Shown piece by piece: positions 32,067 through 41,009 of a DNA stretch of 64,000 nucleotides. Position 1 is the stretch's first letter. Each line of letters begins with the position of its first letter. This DNA comes from Flavobacterium plurextorum. GTDB lineage: Bacteria > Bacteroidota > Bacteroidia > Flavobacteriales > Flavobacteriaceae. The notes under the pieces were generated by a model. It made no database searches, was not told the origin of the DNA, and worked only from the letters and a program-made list of their open reading frames with translations. The translations under genes and the position numbers were made by a program. The DNA lies in contig NZ_MUHD01000003.1 of NCBI RefSeq assembly GCF_002217395.1, forward strand, positions 176,060-240,059, read 5' to 3'.

Positions 32067-33668
32067 CTACTCCTCGTACATTTCCATCCACAATCTGGTT
32101 TCTTCAAGATCGAGTTCTTTTTCAATTTTTCTAAAAATCTCTTCATTAACAGATCCTCCTTTATGCATAACTTCAAGTTTCCCACGCTCTACATTTAAAA
32201 GATCAATCTGAAGTTTTGTAAAGTCATTAAAAATTTCGCCTCCAAGCATTTTTCCATTTCCAAAAAAATTAGCTGGCAGTTCTGTCTTTTGCAAACGATT
32301 AAACTTAACTTCATATTTGCTTTTAATATTGTGCAATAGATCATCATCCAATAATGAAAAATTATCTTCGATATGAGTAATAGTTTCTGAGACAATTACA
32401 TTTCGAATATTATATTCCTCAGCAAGTATAGAATATCGCTCGATTTTTAACTTTTTAATGACCCAAGGAAGCGTAAGACCTTGAATTACTAAAGTCGAAA
32501 CGATGACACAAAAAACCAGATAAATAATCAAATTTCGAAGTGGAAATTCTTCCGTTTCATTCAGCATAAGAGGAAGTGCCAATGCCGCCGCCATAGAAAC
32601 AACGCCGCGCATTCCAGACCAGCCAAAAATAATCATATTGCGATAGTCAAACTCCTCTTTCTGTCTAATTCGTTTACTAAGCCATCTGGGAATCAAAACG
32701 GCGGGAACAACCCATAAAAAACGAACCAAAATAACAACTGCACTAATTGCCGCTCCCCACAGCAACAATGACGTTCCTGAATAATTACTAATTCCCGCCA
32801 TAATCTGTCTTAACTGAAGTCCGATTAAAATAAAAATCAAACCGTTTAAAATATTAGTTAAAACACTCCAAATTGTCCCAGTCATAATTCGGCTTTCATG
32901 AGTAAAAATAGTTCCCGATCTTGCCGATAAATAAAGTCCTGTAGCAACGACGGCCAAAACCCCGGAACCATGAAAATGCTCTGCCAGTAAATACGATGCA
33001 AATGGAGTTAAAAGCGTAAGAGTAACCTCGATTATTTCGTCGCAAACAAATCGTTTATGAATATAGCTCATTATAAAACCAACAGCCAAACCAATCGCAA
33101 TTCCAATTAACGACATCAGCACAAAATTTAATCCAGCCTGCCACAGTACAAAATTTCCAGCTGTGATGGCAGTAAGTGCATATTTATAAGCCACCAGACC
33201 ACTCGCATCGTTAACAAGACTTTCTCCCTCAAGAATTGCAATAAGTCTCGGATTCAACCCTAAACCTTTGGTAATCGAAGTTGCTGAAACGGCATCGGGA
33301 GGAGAAACGATTGCTCCCAGCAAAAAAGCTAACGGCCAAGAGACATCTTCTATTAATTCATGTGCTGCAATTGCAACCGCAACTGTAGTAAATAAAACCA
33401 ATCCAACTGCTGCCAAAGTTATAGGTCGGATGGATTGTTTAAAATCTGACCAGCTTGTATACCAAGCGGCATGATACAATAAAGGAGGTAAAAATATAAT
33501 AAACACAACTTCTGGACTTAGTAATATTACTGGTAGTCCAGGAACAATACTTATTATTACACCACAGAGAACAAGCACTATTGGAACCGGAAAATTATAT
33601 CTTTTGCTTACAAGACTCAGAAAAGCGACGCCAAACAGCAGCATTATAATTACGGTGACATTTTCCAT
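32067..33668 (-). CDS. Na+/H+ antiporter, CPA1 family
   Basis: A 533-residue protein with about 12 membrane segments in the first ~410 residues. Typical CPA1 features are GAIVSPPDAVSATSI and EGESLVNDASGLV (ion-binding Asp/Asn region), then GWSGMRGVVSMAAALALP. The C-terminal ~110 residues are a charged, helical cytoplasmic tail. It exchanges Na+ (or K+) for H+ for pH and salt balance. It is monocistronic and not obviously linked to its neighbours. Confidence 0.93.
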   Translation of the reverse strand: MENVTVIIMLLFGVAFLSLVSKRYNFPVPIVLVLCGVIISIVPGLPVILLSPEVVFIIFLPPLLYHAAWYTSWSDFKQSIRPITLAAVGLVLFTTVAVAIAAHELIEDVSWPLAFLLGAIVSPPDAVSATSITKGLGLNPRLIAILEGESLVNDASGLVAYKYALTAITAGNFVLWQAGLNFVLMSLIGIAIGLAVGFIMSYIHKRFVCDEIIEVTLTLLTPFASYLLAEHFHGSGVLAVVATGLYLSARSGTIFTHESRIMTGTIWSVLTNILNGLIFILIGLQLRQIMAGISNYSGTSLLLWGAAISAVVILVRFLWVVPAVLIPRWLSKRIRQKEEFDYRNMIIFGWSGMRGVVSMAAALALPLMLNETEEFPLRNLIIYLVFCVIVSTLVIQGLTLPWVIKKLKIERYSILAEEYNIRNVIVSETITHIEDNFSLLDDDLLHNIKSKYEVKFNRLQKTELPANFFGNGKMLGGEIFNDFTKLQIDLLNVERGKLEVMHKGGSVNEEIFRKIEKELDLEETRLWMEMYEE

Positions 33669-33909
33669 TTACAACTGATTTTTAGTGGTTTTTGATTCTA
33701 ATTTCTGGTTGCTAAATTAAGATTTTATGATAATTATTAGAGGCGCTTAATAAAAAAATAATCTATTGAATTTCTATCTGAATGGAGACGCACTGCAGTT
33801 CGTCTTTACAGGAAATATTTTATAAGTATCTCGTAGGTATATTAGTCAGGAAAACTTGTTTTTACTGTAATGCGTCATGCTGAAACAAATCTAAAGCACC
33901 ATTCATTTA

Positions 33910-33953
33910 TTGACCTATATCAAACTTTTACATTACAAACAACTTTAGATTTG
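33910..33953 (+). promoter_or_regulatory. FNR-type box and promoter of ribB-crp
   Basis: TTGAC-CTAT-ATCAA (33910-33923) is one base from the classical FNR consensus. TAGATTTG (33946-33953) is a perfect -7, with box centre to -7 end again 36.5 bp and no -33. The rest of the gap 33669-33994 shows no FMN riboswitch and no ORF. Confidence 0.65.
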
Positions 33954-33994
33954 CTGATTCAATTATTTCTAAAACAATTTCAAAATACAGTAAA

Positions 33995-34657
33995 ATGATC
34001 ACTACAGAATTAAGTTCGTTAGTTCAATTTGGAATTACAAGCAAAGAACGCGTAGAAAATGCTTTAGAACAGCTTAAAAGCGGAAAAGGAATTATAGTAA
34101 CCGACGACGAAAACCGCGAAAACGAGGGCGATTTAATCTTTTCGGCCGAACATATTACAGTAAAAGACATGGCGCTTATGATTCGCGAATGCAGCGGAAT
34201 TGTTTGTCTTTGTCTGCCTAATGAAAAAGCAGATCAATTAGATCTTCCGTACATGGTAAAAGAAAACACCAGCAGTTTTCAAACACCTTTTACAATTACA
34301 ATTGAAGCAAAAATCGGTGTTACTACAGGAGTTTCTGCTGCTGATAGAGTTACAACAATTAAAACGGCTGTTGCACAAAACGCAAAACCCGAAGACTTAG
34401 CAAGACCAGGACATATATTTCCGCTTCGTGCCAGAGATAATGGAGTTTTAGAAAGAAACGGCCACACTGAGGGAAGTGTCGATTTAATGAAATTAGCCAA
34501 TTTAAAACCAGAAGCCGTTTTATGTGAATTAATGAATGAAGACGGCAGCATGGCAAAACTTGACAAAATCGTTAGCTTTGCACAACAGCATGATTTAGTA
34601 GTTCTATCGATAGAAGATATTATCTATTACCGTAAATTCGTGCGAGATTACAACTAA
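33995..34657 (+). CDS. ribB: 3,4-dihydroxy-2-butanone 4-phosphate synthase
   Basis: A 220-residue enzyme of riboflavin synthesis that converts ribulose 5-phosphate to the four-carbon unit of the xylene ring. It has [13 protein letters not shown] with the metal/substrate acidic residues, [46 protein letters not shown] and the final [11 protein letters not shown]. It lacks the RibA (GTP cyclohydrolase II) half found in bifunctional homologues. It is followed after 1 bp by a Crp/Fnr regulator, so the two are co-expressed from an FNR-type promoter. Confidence 0.95.
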   Translation: MITTELSSLVQFGITSKERVENALEQLKSGKGIIVTDDENRENEGDLIFSAEHITVKDMALMIRECSGIVCLCLPNEKADQLDLPYMVKENTSSFQTPFTITIEAKIGVTTGVSAADRVTTIKTAVAQNAKPEDLARPGHIFPLRARDNGVLERNGHTEGSVDLMKLANLKPEAVLCELMNEDGSMAKLDKIVSFAQQHDLVVLSIEDIIYYRKFVRDYN

Positions 34658-34658
34658 A

Positions 34659-35231
34659 ATGATATACGAACAGCTTGGCAATTATATTAGAAAAAGCATC
34701 GCTATTTCTGATGAAGATTTAAAAACGATATTCTCCTATTTTAAGCCTTTAAAGAAAAACAAAAATGAGATACTGCTCGAACAAGGACAAACTAGTCAGC
34801 AGACTTTTTTTGTTGGTAAAGGCTGTGTCCGAATCTTTTTTATTAATGAAGAAGGAAAAGACGCCACTCGATATATTGCTTTTGAAAATCAATTTGCAAC
34901 CGCATTAGTTAGTTTTATAACCAAAATGCCTGCCGTAGAAAATATTCAGGTAATCGAAAAATCTGAATTGCTTGCAATAACACATGAAGATTTCAATCAT
35001 TTGATGAAAATCATTCCGCAATGGAGAGAATTTTACAGCAATTATTTAGAGAAAGCGTATGTAAATAATGCCAATCGATTAATGTCGTTTACAACAATGG
35101 ATGCTTTGGAAAGATACAATCAGCTTTTAAAAATCAATCCAACAATTGTAAAAAGGCTTCCAAATAAAATTGTGGCATCATATATCAATATTTCACAGGA
35201 AACTTTGAGCAGATTGAAATCTAAAGTTTAA
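34659..35231 (+). CDS. Crp/Fnr family transcriptional regulator (ribB-linked)
   Basis: A 190-residue regulator with a cNMP-binding-like beta-roll (about 20-120) and a short C-terminal winged HTH whose recognition helix reads ISQETLSRLKSK. The E-T-x-S-R pattern equals the DNA-contacting residues of FNR, which bind TTGAT half-sites. The promoter of its own operon has TTGAC-N4-ATCAA, so autoregulation is likely. It has no Fe-S cysteine cluster. The signal is unknown; riboflavin or redox are guesses from its tie to ribB. Confidence 0.88.
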   Translation: MIYEQLGNYIRKSIAISDEDLKTIFSYFKPLKKNKNEILLEQGQTSQQTFFVGKGCVRIFFINEEGKDATRYIAFENQFATALVSFITKMPAVENIQVIEKSELLAITHEDFNHLMKIIPQWREFYSNYLEKAYVNNANRLMSFTTMDALERYNQLLKINPTIVKRLPNKIVASYINISQETLSRLKSKV

Positions 35232-35261
35232 ATTTAGTATGATTTTGATTGTTAAGCTACT

Positions 35262-35292
35262 TGCGGAGATTTCTCCTTACGTCGACATGACA
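35262..35292. repeat. Fragment of dispersed intergenic repeat
   Basis: GCGGAGATTTCTCCTTACG followed by TCGACATGACA, with the hairpin GGAGA-TT-TCTCC. It resembles the centre of the repeat at 51937-52091. Confidence 0.55.
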
Positions 35293-35364
35293 AACAGTAT
35301 GCAAACACTTTTGCTTAAAAATCTACTCAAATCTGTTTAAATCTGCGTAAAACTTTCAATCAAC

Positions 35365-35399
35365 AAAAAAGCCGAATCTTAATGAGATTCGGCTTTTTT
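35365..35399. terminator. Bidirectional terminator between crp and nrdA
   Basis: A 15-bp perfect stem with AGCCGAATCT core and five-base loop, A- and T-runs on both sides. It separates the convergent ribB-crp and nrdBA transcripts. Confidence 0.9.
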
Positions 35400-35405
35400 G
35401 CTTTT

Positions 35406-37103
35406 TTATGATTCGCAGCTGCTGCAGGTAACTAAACTTGTTACCAATTCTTTAGAAACACTTTGGCTTCTTTGGTAGTACAAACTCTTTACACCCAGCT
35501 GCCATGCTTCGATCATTAAACGGTTTACTTCTTTAATTGGAAGTTCTGCCGGAATATTAAGATTTAAGCTTTGTCCTTGATCTACAAATTTCTGACGAAT
35601 TGCTGCCTGCTGTACAATTTCAAGCTGACTGATTTCTTTAAACGTTTTAAAAACATCTTTTTCTGCTTGAGAAAGCTGTGTCATATGCTGAACACTTCCG
35701 CCATTTAGCATAATTTCTCTCCAAACTTCTTCATTATCCAAACCTTTTTCTTCAAGCAGTTTCTTCAGGTATTTATTCTTACGCATAAAATTACCTTTAC
35801 TCAAACCAGCTTTATAATAATTACTGCTAAATGGTTCGATTCCTGGAGATGTCTGTCCTAAAATCGCTGATGAAGATGTTGTAGGAGCAATTGCCATTGT
35901 TGTTGTATTACGTTTTCCGTACCCTTTTAACAATTCTGGTTCGCCATAAATTCTAGCCAATTCCTGCGTCGCTTTATCAGCTTTATCACTTATATGTTTG
36001 AAAATTTCTGTCGTTTTCATTTTTGCTTCCATTCCTTCAAACGGAATCATATTTTTCTGCAAATATGAATGCCATCCTAAAACGCCAAGTCCAAGCGCAC
36101 GGTGTCTTTTTGCAAATTTATTGGCAGCGGAAAGATAATAGTTCCCTTCTGTTTTTTCGATGAATTCCTGCAAAACAGCATCTAAGAAAAATATAGCCAG
36201 TTTTACAGCTTCAGTATCTTTCCATTCTTCATAAAGCTCCAAATTCATTGAAGACAAGCAACAAATAAACGATTCATCGCTTGTTGACGGAAGCATAATT
36301 TCGCTGCACAAATTACTAGCGTTAATTCTTAGATTCTTGTCTTTATAAACTTGTGGTTTGCTTTTATTTACATTATCACTAAAGAAAATATACGGCAATC
36401 CTTTTTGCTGACGGCTTTCTAAAACTTTTGCCCAGATTTGTCTCTTATCACTATCACCGTCAATCATTTCCTGCATCCAATAATCAGGAACACAAATTCC
36501 AGTAAACAGATTCTGAATAGGATTTCCGATACTTTTAATTTTCAAAAATTCCTCAATATCCGGATGATCAATATCTAAATATGCAGCAAATGCACCACGG
36601 CGCACTCCTCCTTGCGAAATCGTATCCATTGCAGTATCAAAAAGCTTCATGAAACTTACTGCTCCGCTGCTTTTTCCGTTATCTGTTACAGCACTTCCAC
36701 GCTCACGTAATTCACCAAAATAACCAGAAGTTCCTCCTCCAATTTTGGTTTGCATAATCACTTCTCCTAGTTTATGTGTAATTCCTTCAATTTTATCTGG
36801 AACGTGTACATTAAAACAAGAAATTGGAAGTCCTCTTTCAGTTCCCATATTTGCCCAAACTGGAGAACTTATACTCATCCAGCCGCGTTCGATCATTTCA
36901 ACAAAAGATTCTTTTAATTCCGGTTTATAAAGTCTTCTGGCTGCTGCCGTACATATTCTGTCGATTGCACCTTCAACAGTTTCACCTTTTAAAAGATAAC
37001 CACGATTTAAAATTTGTTCACTCTCTGAATTCTTCCACCACATTTTATTTCCATTTTCATTCTGCGGAAGATTATTTGCTTCATTTATGTCTATTGTATT
37101 CAT
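35406..37103 (-). CDS. nrdA: Class Id ribonucleoside-diphosphate reductase, alpha subunit
   Basis: Catalytic subunit of aerobic ribonucleotide reductase, only 565 residues. It lacks the N-terminal ATP-cone; this minimal form matches the class Id enzyme described for F. johnsoniae. Active-site parts are present: LPISCFNVHV (cysteine of the redox pair), the N-x-C-x-E motif NLCSEIMLP, SLYYQRSQS (radical-transfer Tyr pair) and the C-terminal CSSCES (shuttle cysteines). It lies 15 bp downstream of nrdB in one operon. The Id assignment rests on both subunits and on memory of that work. Confidence 0.92.
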   Translation of the reverse strand: MNTIDINEANNLPQNENGNKMWWKNSESEQILNRGYLLKGETVEGAIDRICTAAARRLYKPELKESFVEMIERGWMSISSPVWANMGTERGLPISCFNVHVPDKIEGITHKLGEVIMQTKIGGGTSGYFGELRERGSAVTDNGKSSGAVSFMKLFDTAMDTISQGGVRRGAFAAYLDIDHPDIEEFLKIKSIGNPIQNLFTGICVPDYWMQEMIDGDSDKRQIWAKVLESRQQKGLPYIFFSDNVNKSKPQVYKDKNLRINASNLCSEIMLPSTSDESFICCLSSMNLELYEEWKDTEAVKLAIFFLDAVLQEFIEKTEGNYYLSAANKFAKRHRALGLGVLGWHSYLQKNMIPFEGMEAKMKTTEIFKHISDKADKATQELARIYGEPELLKGYGKRNTTTMAIAPTTSSSAILGQTSPGIEPFSSNYYKAGLSKGNFMRKNKYLKKLLEEKGLDNEEVWREIMLNGGSVQHMTQLSQAEKDVFKTFKEISQLEIVQQAAIRQKFVDQGQSLNLNIPAELPIKEVNRLMIEAWQLGVKSLYYQRSQSVSKELVTSLVTCSSCES

Positions 37104-37118
37104 ATGTATTTTTTGCTT

Positions 37119-38093
37119 TTAGAAAAGATCGTTTGCTGTTATACTTTTGTCGTGTTTTGTATATTCTACAGGACGTTTAGCAAAAAAATCATCCAAACTG
37201 TTAGCAAAAACTTCTTCTTCAAACCAAGCCAAAGCTTTATAATCTTCAACTTTTACATCAAATATCGTCGGAATATTAATTTGCTTTAAACTTTCATCAA
37301 TTCTAAACTTCATGAAATTAACCAAATCGCCTTTTTTGATGCTTTCAATCTCACCTTCTTCAAATATCCAATCTAAAATATCTGCTTCAACCGCAATTGA
37401 ATCTTTTACAGTTTCTCGAACAAGTGTCAGCGTTTCTTCGTCAAAATAATCAGGAAACTCTTCTCTAATTTTATTAATGATGTAAATTCCGCCATTAGCA
37501 TGAATTTGCTCATCGATTGAAGTCCACGCGATAATGTTGCTCACATTTTTCATGTAACCTTTAAATCGTGTAAAAGAAAGTAAAATCGCAAACTGACTGA
37601 ATAAAGAAACATTTTCGATTAGAATACTGAATAATATCAGCGAAACCATATATTTTCTGTTGTCCTGCGAACGAGTATCTTTAAGTACATCTGATAAATA
37701 TTCTACACGTCGACGAATAACTGGAACGTCTAAAAGTTTCTCAAACTCATCATTATATCCTAACACTTCAAGCAGGCGGGAATATGCCTCCGAATGTCGG
37801 AATTCGCACTCGGCAAAAGTACTTCCTAAACCATTGAATTCAGGCTTCGGAAAGTGCTCGTAGATATTTCCCCAAAAGCTTTTTACGGCTACCTCAATTT
37901 GTGCAATTGCTAATAAACTATTTTTTACTGCAGTCTTTTCTGCAGTCGTTAAATGTGCATGAAAGTCTTGAGTGTCAGCAGTAAAATCGACTTCTGTATG
38001 AACCCAATACGCTTTATTTATAGCTTCGGTAAATTGTAAAACCTCTGGATATTCAAAAGGCTTATAATTGACTCTTTTATCAAATATAGACAT
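37119..38093 (-). CDS. nrdB: Class Id ribonucleoside-diphosphate reductase, beta subunit
   Basis: Radical-generating ferritin-like subunit of 324 residues. The metal ligands are intact: Glu67 (AIAQIEVAV), Glu97 and His100 (ECEFRH), Glu160 (SILIEN), Glu195 and His198 (DEQIH). A Tyr is at position 104. F. johnsoniae class Id beta is reported to use a Mn(III)Mn(IV) cofactor made with superoxide, leaving this Tyr unoxidised. It precedes nrdA. The promoter is at 38176-38208 with repeat elements further upstream. Confidence 0.93.
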   Translation of the reverse strand: MSIFDKRVNYKPFEYPEVLQFTEAINKAYWVHTEVDFTADTQDFHAHLTTAEKTAVKNSLLAIAQIEVAVKSFWGNIYEHFPKPEFNGLGSTFAECEFRHSEAYSRLLEVLGYNDEFEKLLDVPVIRRRVEYLSDVLKDTRSQDNRKYMVSLILFSILIENVSLFSQFAILLSFTRFKGYMKNVSNIIAWTSIDEQIHANGGIYIINKIREEFPDYFDEETLTLVRETVKDSIAVEADILDWIFEEGEIESIKKGDLVNFMKFRIDESLKQINIPTIFDVKVEDYKALAWFEEEVFANSLDDFFAKRPVEYTKHDKSITANDLF

Positions 38094-38175
38094 AATATAT
38101 ACTATTTAAGTGGTGACTAAAAAAAGATAAAAAACGAAAGTCTAGAAGTGGTAATTACTTTATTTTTTATACTTA

Positions 38176-38208
38176 CAAAATTAACCCACAGTTCCATTTT
38201 TGACCAAA
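38176..38208 (-). promoter_or_regulatory. nrdBA promoter
   Basis: On the minus strand TTTG (38205-38208), 21-bp spacer, TAATTTTG (38176-38183): a full consensus match. It leaves a 5' leader of about 75 nt before nrdB. Confidence 0.7.
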
Positions 38209-38232
38209 GATTGATGTTAAAAAACCAATCAA

Positions 38233-38399
38233 TTATCAACAGCCGAAAGCAGTCCAAAAAAGTGGTAAAAAAACTACTTATCAACAGCCGCATAATTTTC
38301 AGTACTTGCTGACATATCAGCTATTTAAACTAAATCTAAATAGAGTTTTCAACAATTAAATTTCAAATAATATCCAATTTTCAAAAACACTTATCAACA
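38233..38399. repeat. TTATCAACA repeats upstream of nrdBA
   Basis: The 13-mer TTATCAACAGCCG occurs at 38233-38245 and 38278-38290, and its first nine bases again at 38391-38399. They are all in the same orientation and upstream of the nrdBA promoter. They differ by one base from a DnaA box (TTATCCACA). The remainder of the large gap 38094-38817 is A+T-rich; besides the two promoters I see nothing else in it. Confidence 0.55.
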
Positions 38400-38712
38400 T
38401 CTTACCTTAAATTTTCTCTCAAAAAATCTGTTATCAAACAAAATCCAAACGTCAATAATAGTATCAAAAAGTATCTCAAATTTGTAAAATGCAGACCAAA
38501 TAAAGATCCGCTGATCCAGAAAATAAAAAACTTAAATTACTATATATCAAATATTTAAATTGAAAAAGTAAAAAACAGATAAATCTCTTTAAACCAAACT
38601 ATGCTATTTACATCTAAGCTTTCTAAAAAAGAGAATTTACTGTTTTATAAAAGCGTCTAATAAGTCAACATTAAAAAATCATTAGAATTATTTTTTTTGA
38701 CAGCAATAAAAC

Positions 38713-38742
38713 TTGATTTAAAGTTATAAATCTTTACATTTG
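38713..38742 (+). promoter_or_regulatory. Promoter of the ankyrin gene
   Basis: TTG (38713-38715), 19-bp spacer, TACATTTG (38735-38742), a full -7 match. It gives a 5' leader of about 70 nt. Confidence 0.6.
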
Positions 38743-38817
38743 TCCTTTATTTTTATTTATTCTAAATAGACCATTATCCCCCATATATAAAGGGACGTTA
38801 AACAACAATAATAAATT

Positions 38818-40317
38818 ATGAAAAAGAATCTTTTTATTTCATTGGCTTTAACAGCTGTTTTGTATGTTAATGCACAGCAAAAAAACACCTTACTAGAGCA
38901 ATCTTTCTGGAAAAACTCACCTGATGTAACTGTAGTAAAAGCAGAAATAGCAAAAGGCAGCAATCCTGCAGAAGCAAATGCAAATGCTTTTGATGTTACG
39001 ACTTTAGCGATTAACAACGACGCTCCTATCGCAACCATCAAATTCTTATTAGACCAATCTGGGAATCCGATAAATAAAATGACTCATGATAACCGTATTT
39101 ACCTGCATTGGGCTGCATATAGAGGTAATACAGAATTAGTACAATATTTGATTGCAAAAGGTTCTGATGTAAATTATGAAGACAGTCATGGTACAACTCC
39201 AATTGATTTTGCAGCATCAAATGGTCAATCTGATCCTGCTTTGTACGAAGCTTTCTTTAAAGCAGGTGTTAATCCGAAGAAAAAATACCAAGGAGGTGCT
39301 AACTTATTACTTTTAGCTATTCCTGCTGATAAAGATTTAAAAGCGGCTGACTATTTTACTACTAAAGGAATGTCTCTTAAAGATGTTGACAACGACGGAA
39401 ACACTGCTTTTACTTATGCAGCAAGAACTGGAAATATTGATCTTTTAAAGAAACTTTTAGCAAAAGGTGTAAAACCTACTGACAATGCTTTGCTTTTTGC
39501 AGCGCAAGGAAGTCGTAGAGAATCTAACACTCTTGAAACTTATAAATATTTAGTTGAAGAAGTAAAAATCAAAGCTACTACAGAAAACAAAGCAGGCGAA
39601 AATGTACTTCATTTCTTGGCTGGAAAACCAAATCAAACTGAAATTGTAAAATACTTTTTAAGCAAAGGTGCAGATGCAAATAAGGCGAATAAAGAAGGTA
39701 CAACACCATTAATGATTGCTGCTTCGGCAAAAGATACTTCTATATTAGAATTGTTGCTTCCACTTGCAAAAAATGTAAATTCTCAAAACCTAAAAGGAGA
39801 ATCGGCTTTAACTTATGCTGTACGTTCAGGAACTCCTGAAGCTGTATCTTTATTATTGAGTAAAGGTGCTGATGTAAATGTTACTGATAAAGACGGAAAT
39901 AATTTAGGTGTTTATCTTGTTCAATCTTACAGACCAGCTGGAAGAGACAGAGAAGCTGCACCAAAACAAGATCCTTTTGATGCTAAAGCAAAATTACTTC
40001 AAGACAAAGGATTAAATTTAGCTGCTGCTCAAAAAGACGGTAATACTTTGTATCATTTAGCAATTCCAAAAAATGATATTTCTCTACTTAAAAAAATAAC
40101 GGACTTAAAAGTTGATGTAAATGCTAAAAACAAAGATGGTTTAACAGCATTGCACAGAGCAGCTATGGTTGCAAAAGATGATTCTATTTTAAAGTATCTT
40201 GTTTCTGCAGGTGCTAAAAAAGAGGTTACTACAGAATTTGACGAAAGTGCTTACGCATTAGCAAAAGAAAACGAATCGCTTACAAAAAATAACGTCTCAG
40301 TAGAATTTTTAAAATAA
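38818..40317 (+). CDS. Secreted ankyrin-repeat protein
   Basis: A 499-residue protein with a signal peptide (cut near VNAQ), so it acts in the periplasm or at the surface. About ten ankyrin repeats cover most of its length (for example HWAAYRGNTELVQYLIAKG near 98-116, then TAFTYAARTGNIDLLKKLLA, SALTYAVRSGTPEAVSLLL, TALHRAAMVAKDDSILKYL). Ankyrin repeats bind proteins, but the partner is unknown. It sits first in a run of iron/siderophore genes, 112 bp ahead of the DUF2271 gene, and may be part of that system. Confidence 0.88.
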   Translation: MKKNLFISLALTAVLYVNAQQKNTLLEQSFWKNSPDVTVVKAEIAKGSNPAEANANAFDVTTLAINNDAPIATIKFLLDQSGNPINKMTHDNRIYLHWAAYRGNTELVQYLIAKGSDVNYEDSHGTTPIDFAASNGQSDPALYEAFFKAGVNPKKKYQGGANLLLLAIPADKDLKAADYFTTKGMSLKDVDNDGNTAFTYAARTGNIDLLKKLLAKGVKPTDNALLFAAQGSRRESNTLETYKYLVEEVKIKATTENKAGENVLHFLAGKPNQTEIVKYFLSKGADANKANKEGTTPLMIAASAKDTSILELLLPLAKNVNSQNLKGESALTYAVRSGTPEAVSLLLSKGADVNVTDKDGNNLGVYLVQSYRPAGRDREAAPKQDPFDAKAKLLQDKGLNLAAAQKDGNTLYHLAIPKNDISLLKKITDLKVDVNAKNKDGLTALHRAAMVAKDDSILKYLVSAGAKKEVTTEFDESAYALAKENESLTKNNVSVEFLK

Positions 40318-40429
40318 CACTTAAAAAGTTTTGAGTTTTGAGTTGTAAGTTTACATATAAATTCAAATTTTTCATCTCAAATATAAATCAAAACTAATAA
40401 TTCATAACTTATAAATAACTCATAATTCA

Positions 40430-40912
40430 ATGAAATCAATACTTAAAATCGCTCTTACAGGCGCTCTTATCTGCCTAATTTCATTCCAGGCAAATGCACA
40501 AACAAGCAAATACAAATGCATGCTTCAAATGGCTAACTATATGGGCGAAGGAGCATATATTGTGGTATCACTTGTTAATGCTAACGGCGACTATGAAAAG
40601 ACTCTTTATGTAATGGGAGACGATAAAAAATGGTATAAATCGTTAAAAGAATGGAATAAGTTTCAAACTAAAAAAAACGAAGATATTAGTGCCAAAACGG
40701 GTGCTTCTGTAACTGGCGGAGATCGAAGCATAACAACAATAGAAATTGAAAATTCTAAGATAAACAAAGGTTACAAATTAAGATTTGAATCAGCTGTTGA
40801 AGATCAAAAATATTATGTAAGCGATCTTGAAATTCCTCTTACTACTGAAGGTTTAGCCGCAAAAACAGATGGTAAAGGTTATATCAGATACGTGAGACTG
40901 AATAAAATATAA
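40430..40912 (+). CDS. DUF2271 periplasmic protein, candidate flavinylated carrier
   Basis: A 160-residue exported protein (signal cut near ANAQ) of the DUF2271 family. It carries D-I-S-A-K-T-G-A-S (Thr90 to Ser93). This resembles the [S/T]GA[S/T] motif that ApbE-type transferases modify with FMN. DUF2271 has been linked in genome surveys to flavinylated, extracytosolic electron transfer. An ApbE gene (43441) and a PepSY-flavoreductase (41010) are both next to it, which makes an FMN-carrying electron shuttle plausible. The modification itself is inference. Confidence 0.75.
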   Translation: MKSILKIALTGALICLISFQANAQTSKYKCMLQMANYMGEGAYIVVSLVNANGDYEKTLYVMGDDKKWYKSLKEWNKFQTKKNEDISAKTGASVTGGDRSITTIEIENSKINKGYKLRFESAVEDQKYYVSDLEIPLTTEGLAAKTDGKGYIRYVRLNKI

Positions 40913-41009
40913 TTCAAGCAAATAATTTGCTCAAAATTCAAGCTTTGTCAAGGTTTTAAACTTTGACAAAGCTTAAAACATTTGATTACATTTCAATAGA
41001 TTACACTCA

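Noticed and set aside
33669..33994. FMN riboswitch upstream of ribB
   Set aside because: None of the conserved FMN aptamer segments is visible; an FNR-type box and -7 element account for the region.
38211..38233. TTGAT...ATCAA inverted repeat near the nrdBA promoter as an FNR box
   Set aside because: The half-sites are 12 bases apart instead of 4 and the position does not match the 36.5-bp rule.
38697..38710. TTGAC-AGCA-ATAAA as an FNR box before the ankyrin gene
   Set aside because: The right half is poor, spacing to the -7 is 38.5 bp, and a normal -33 is present.
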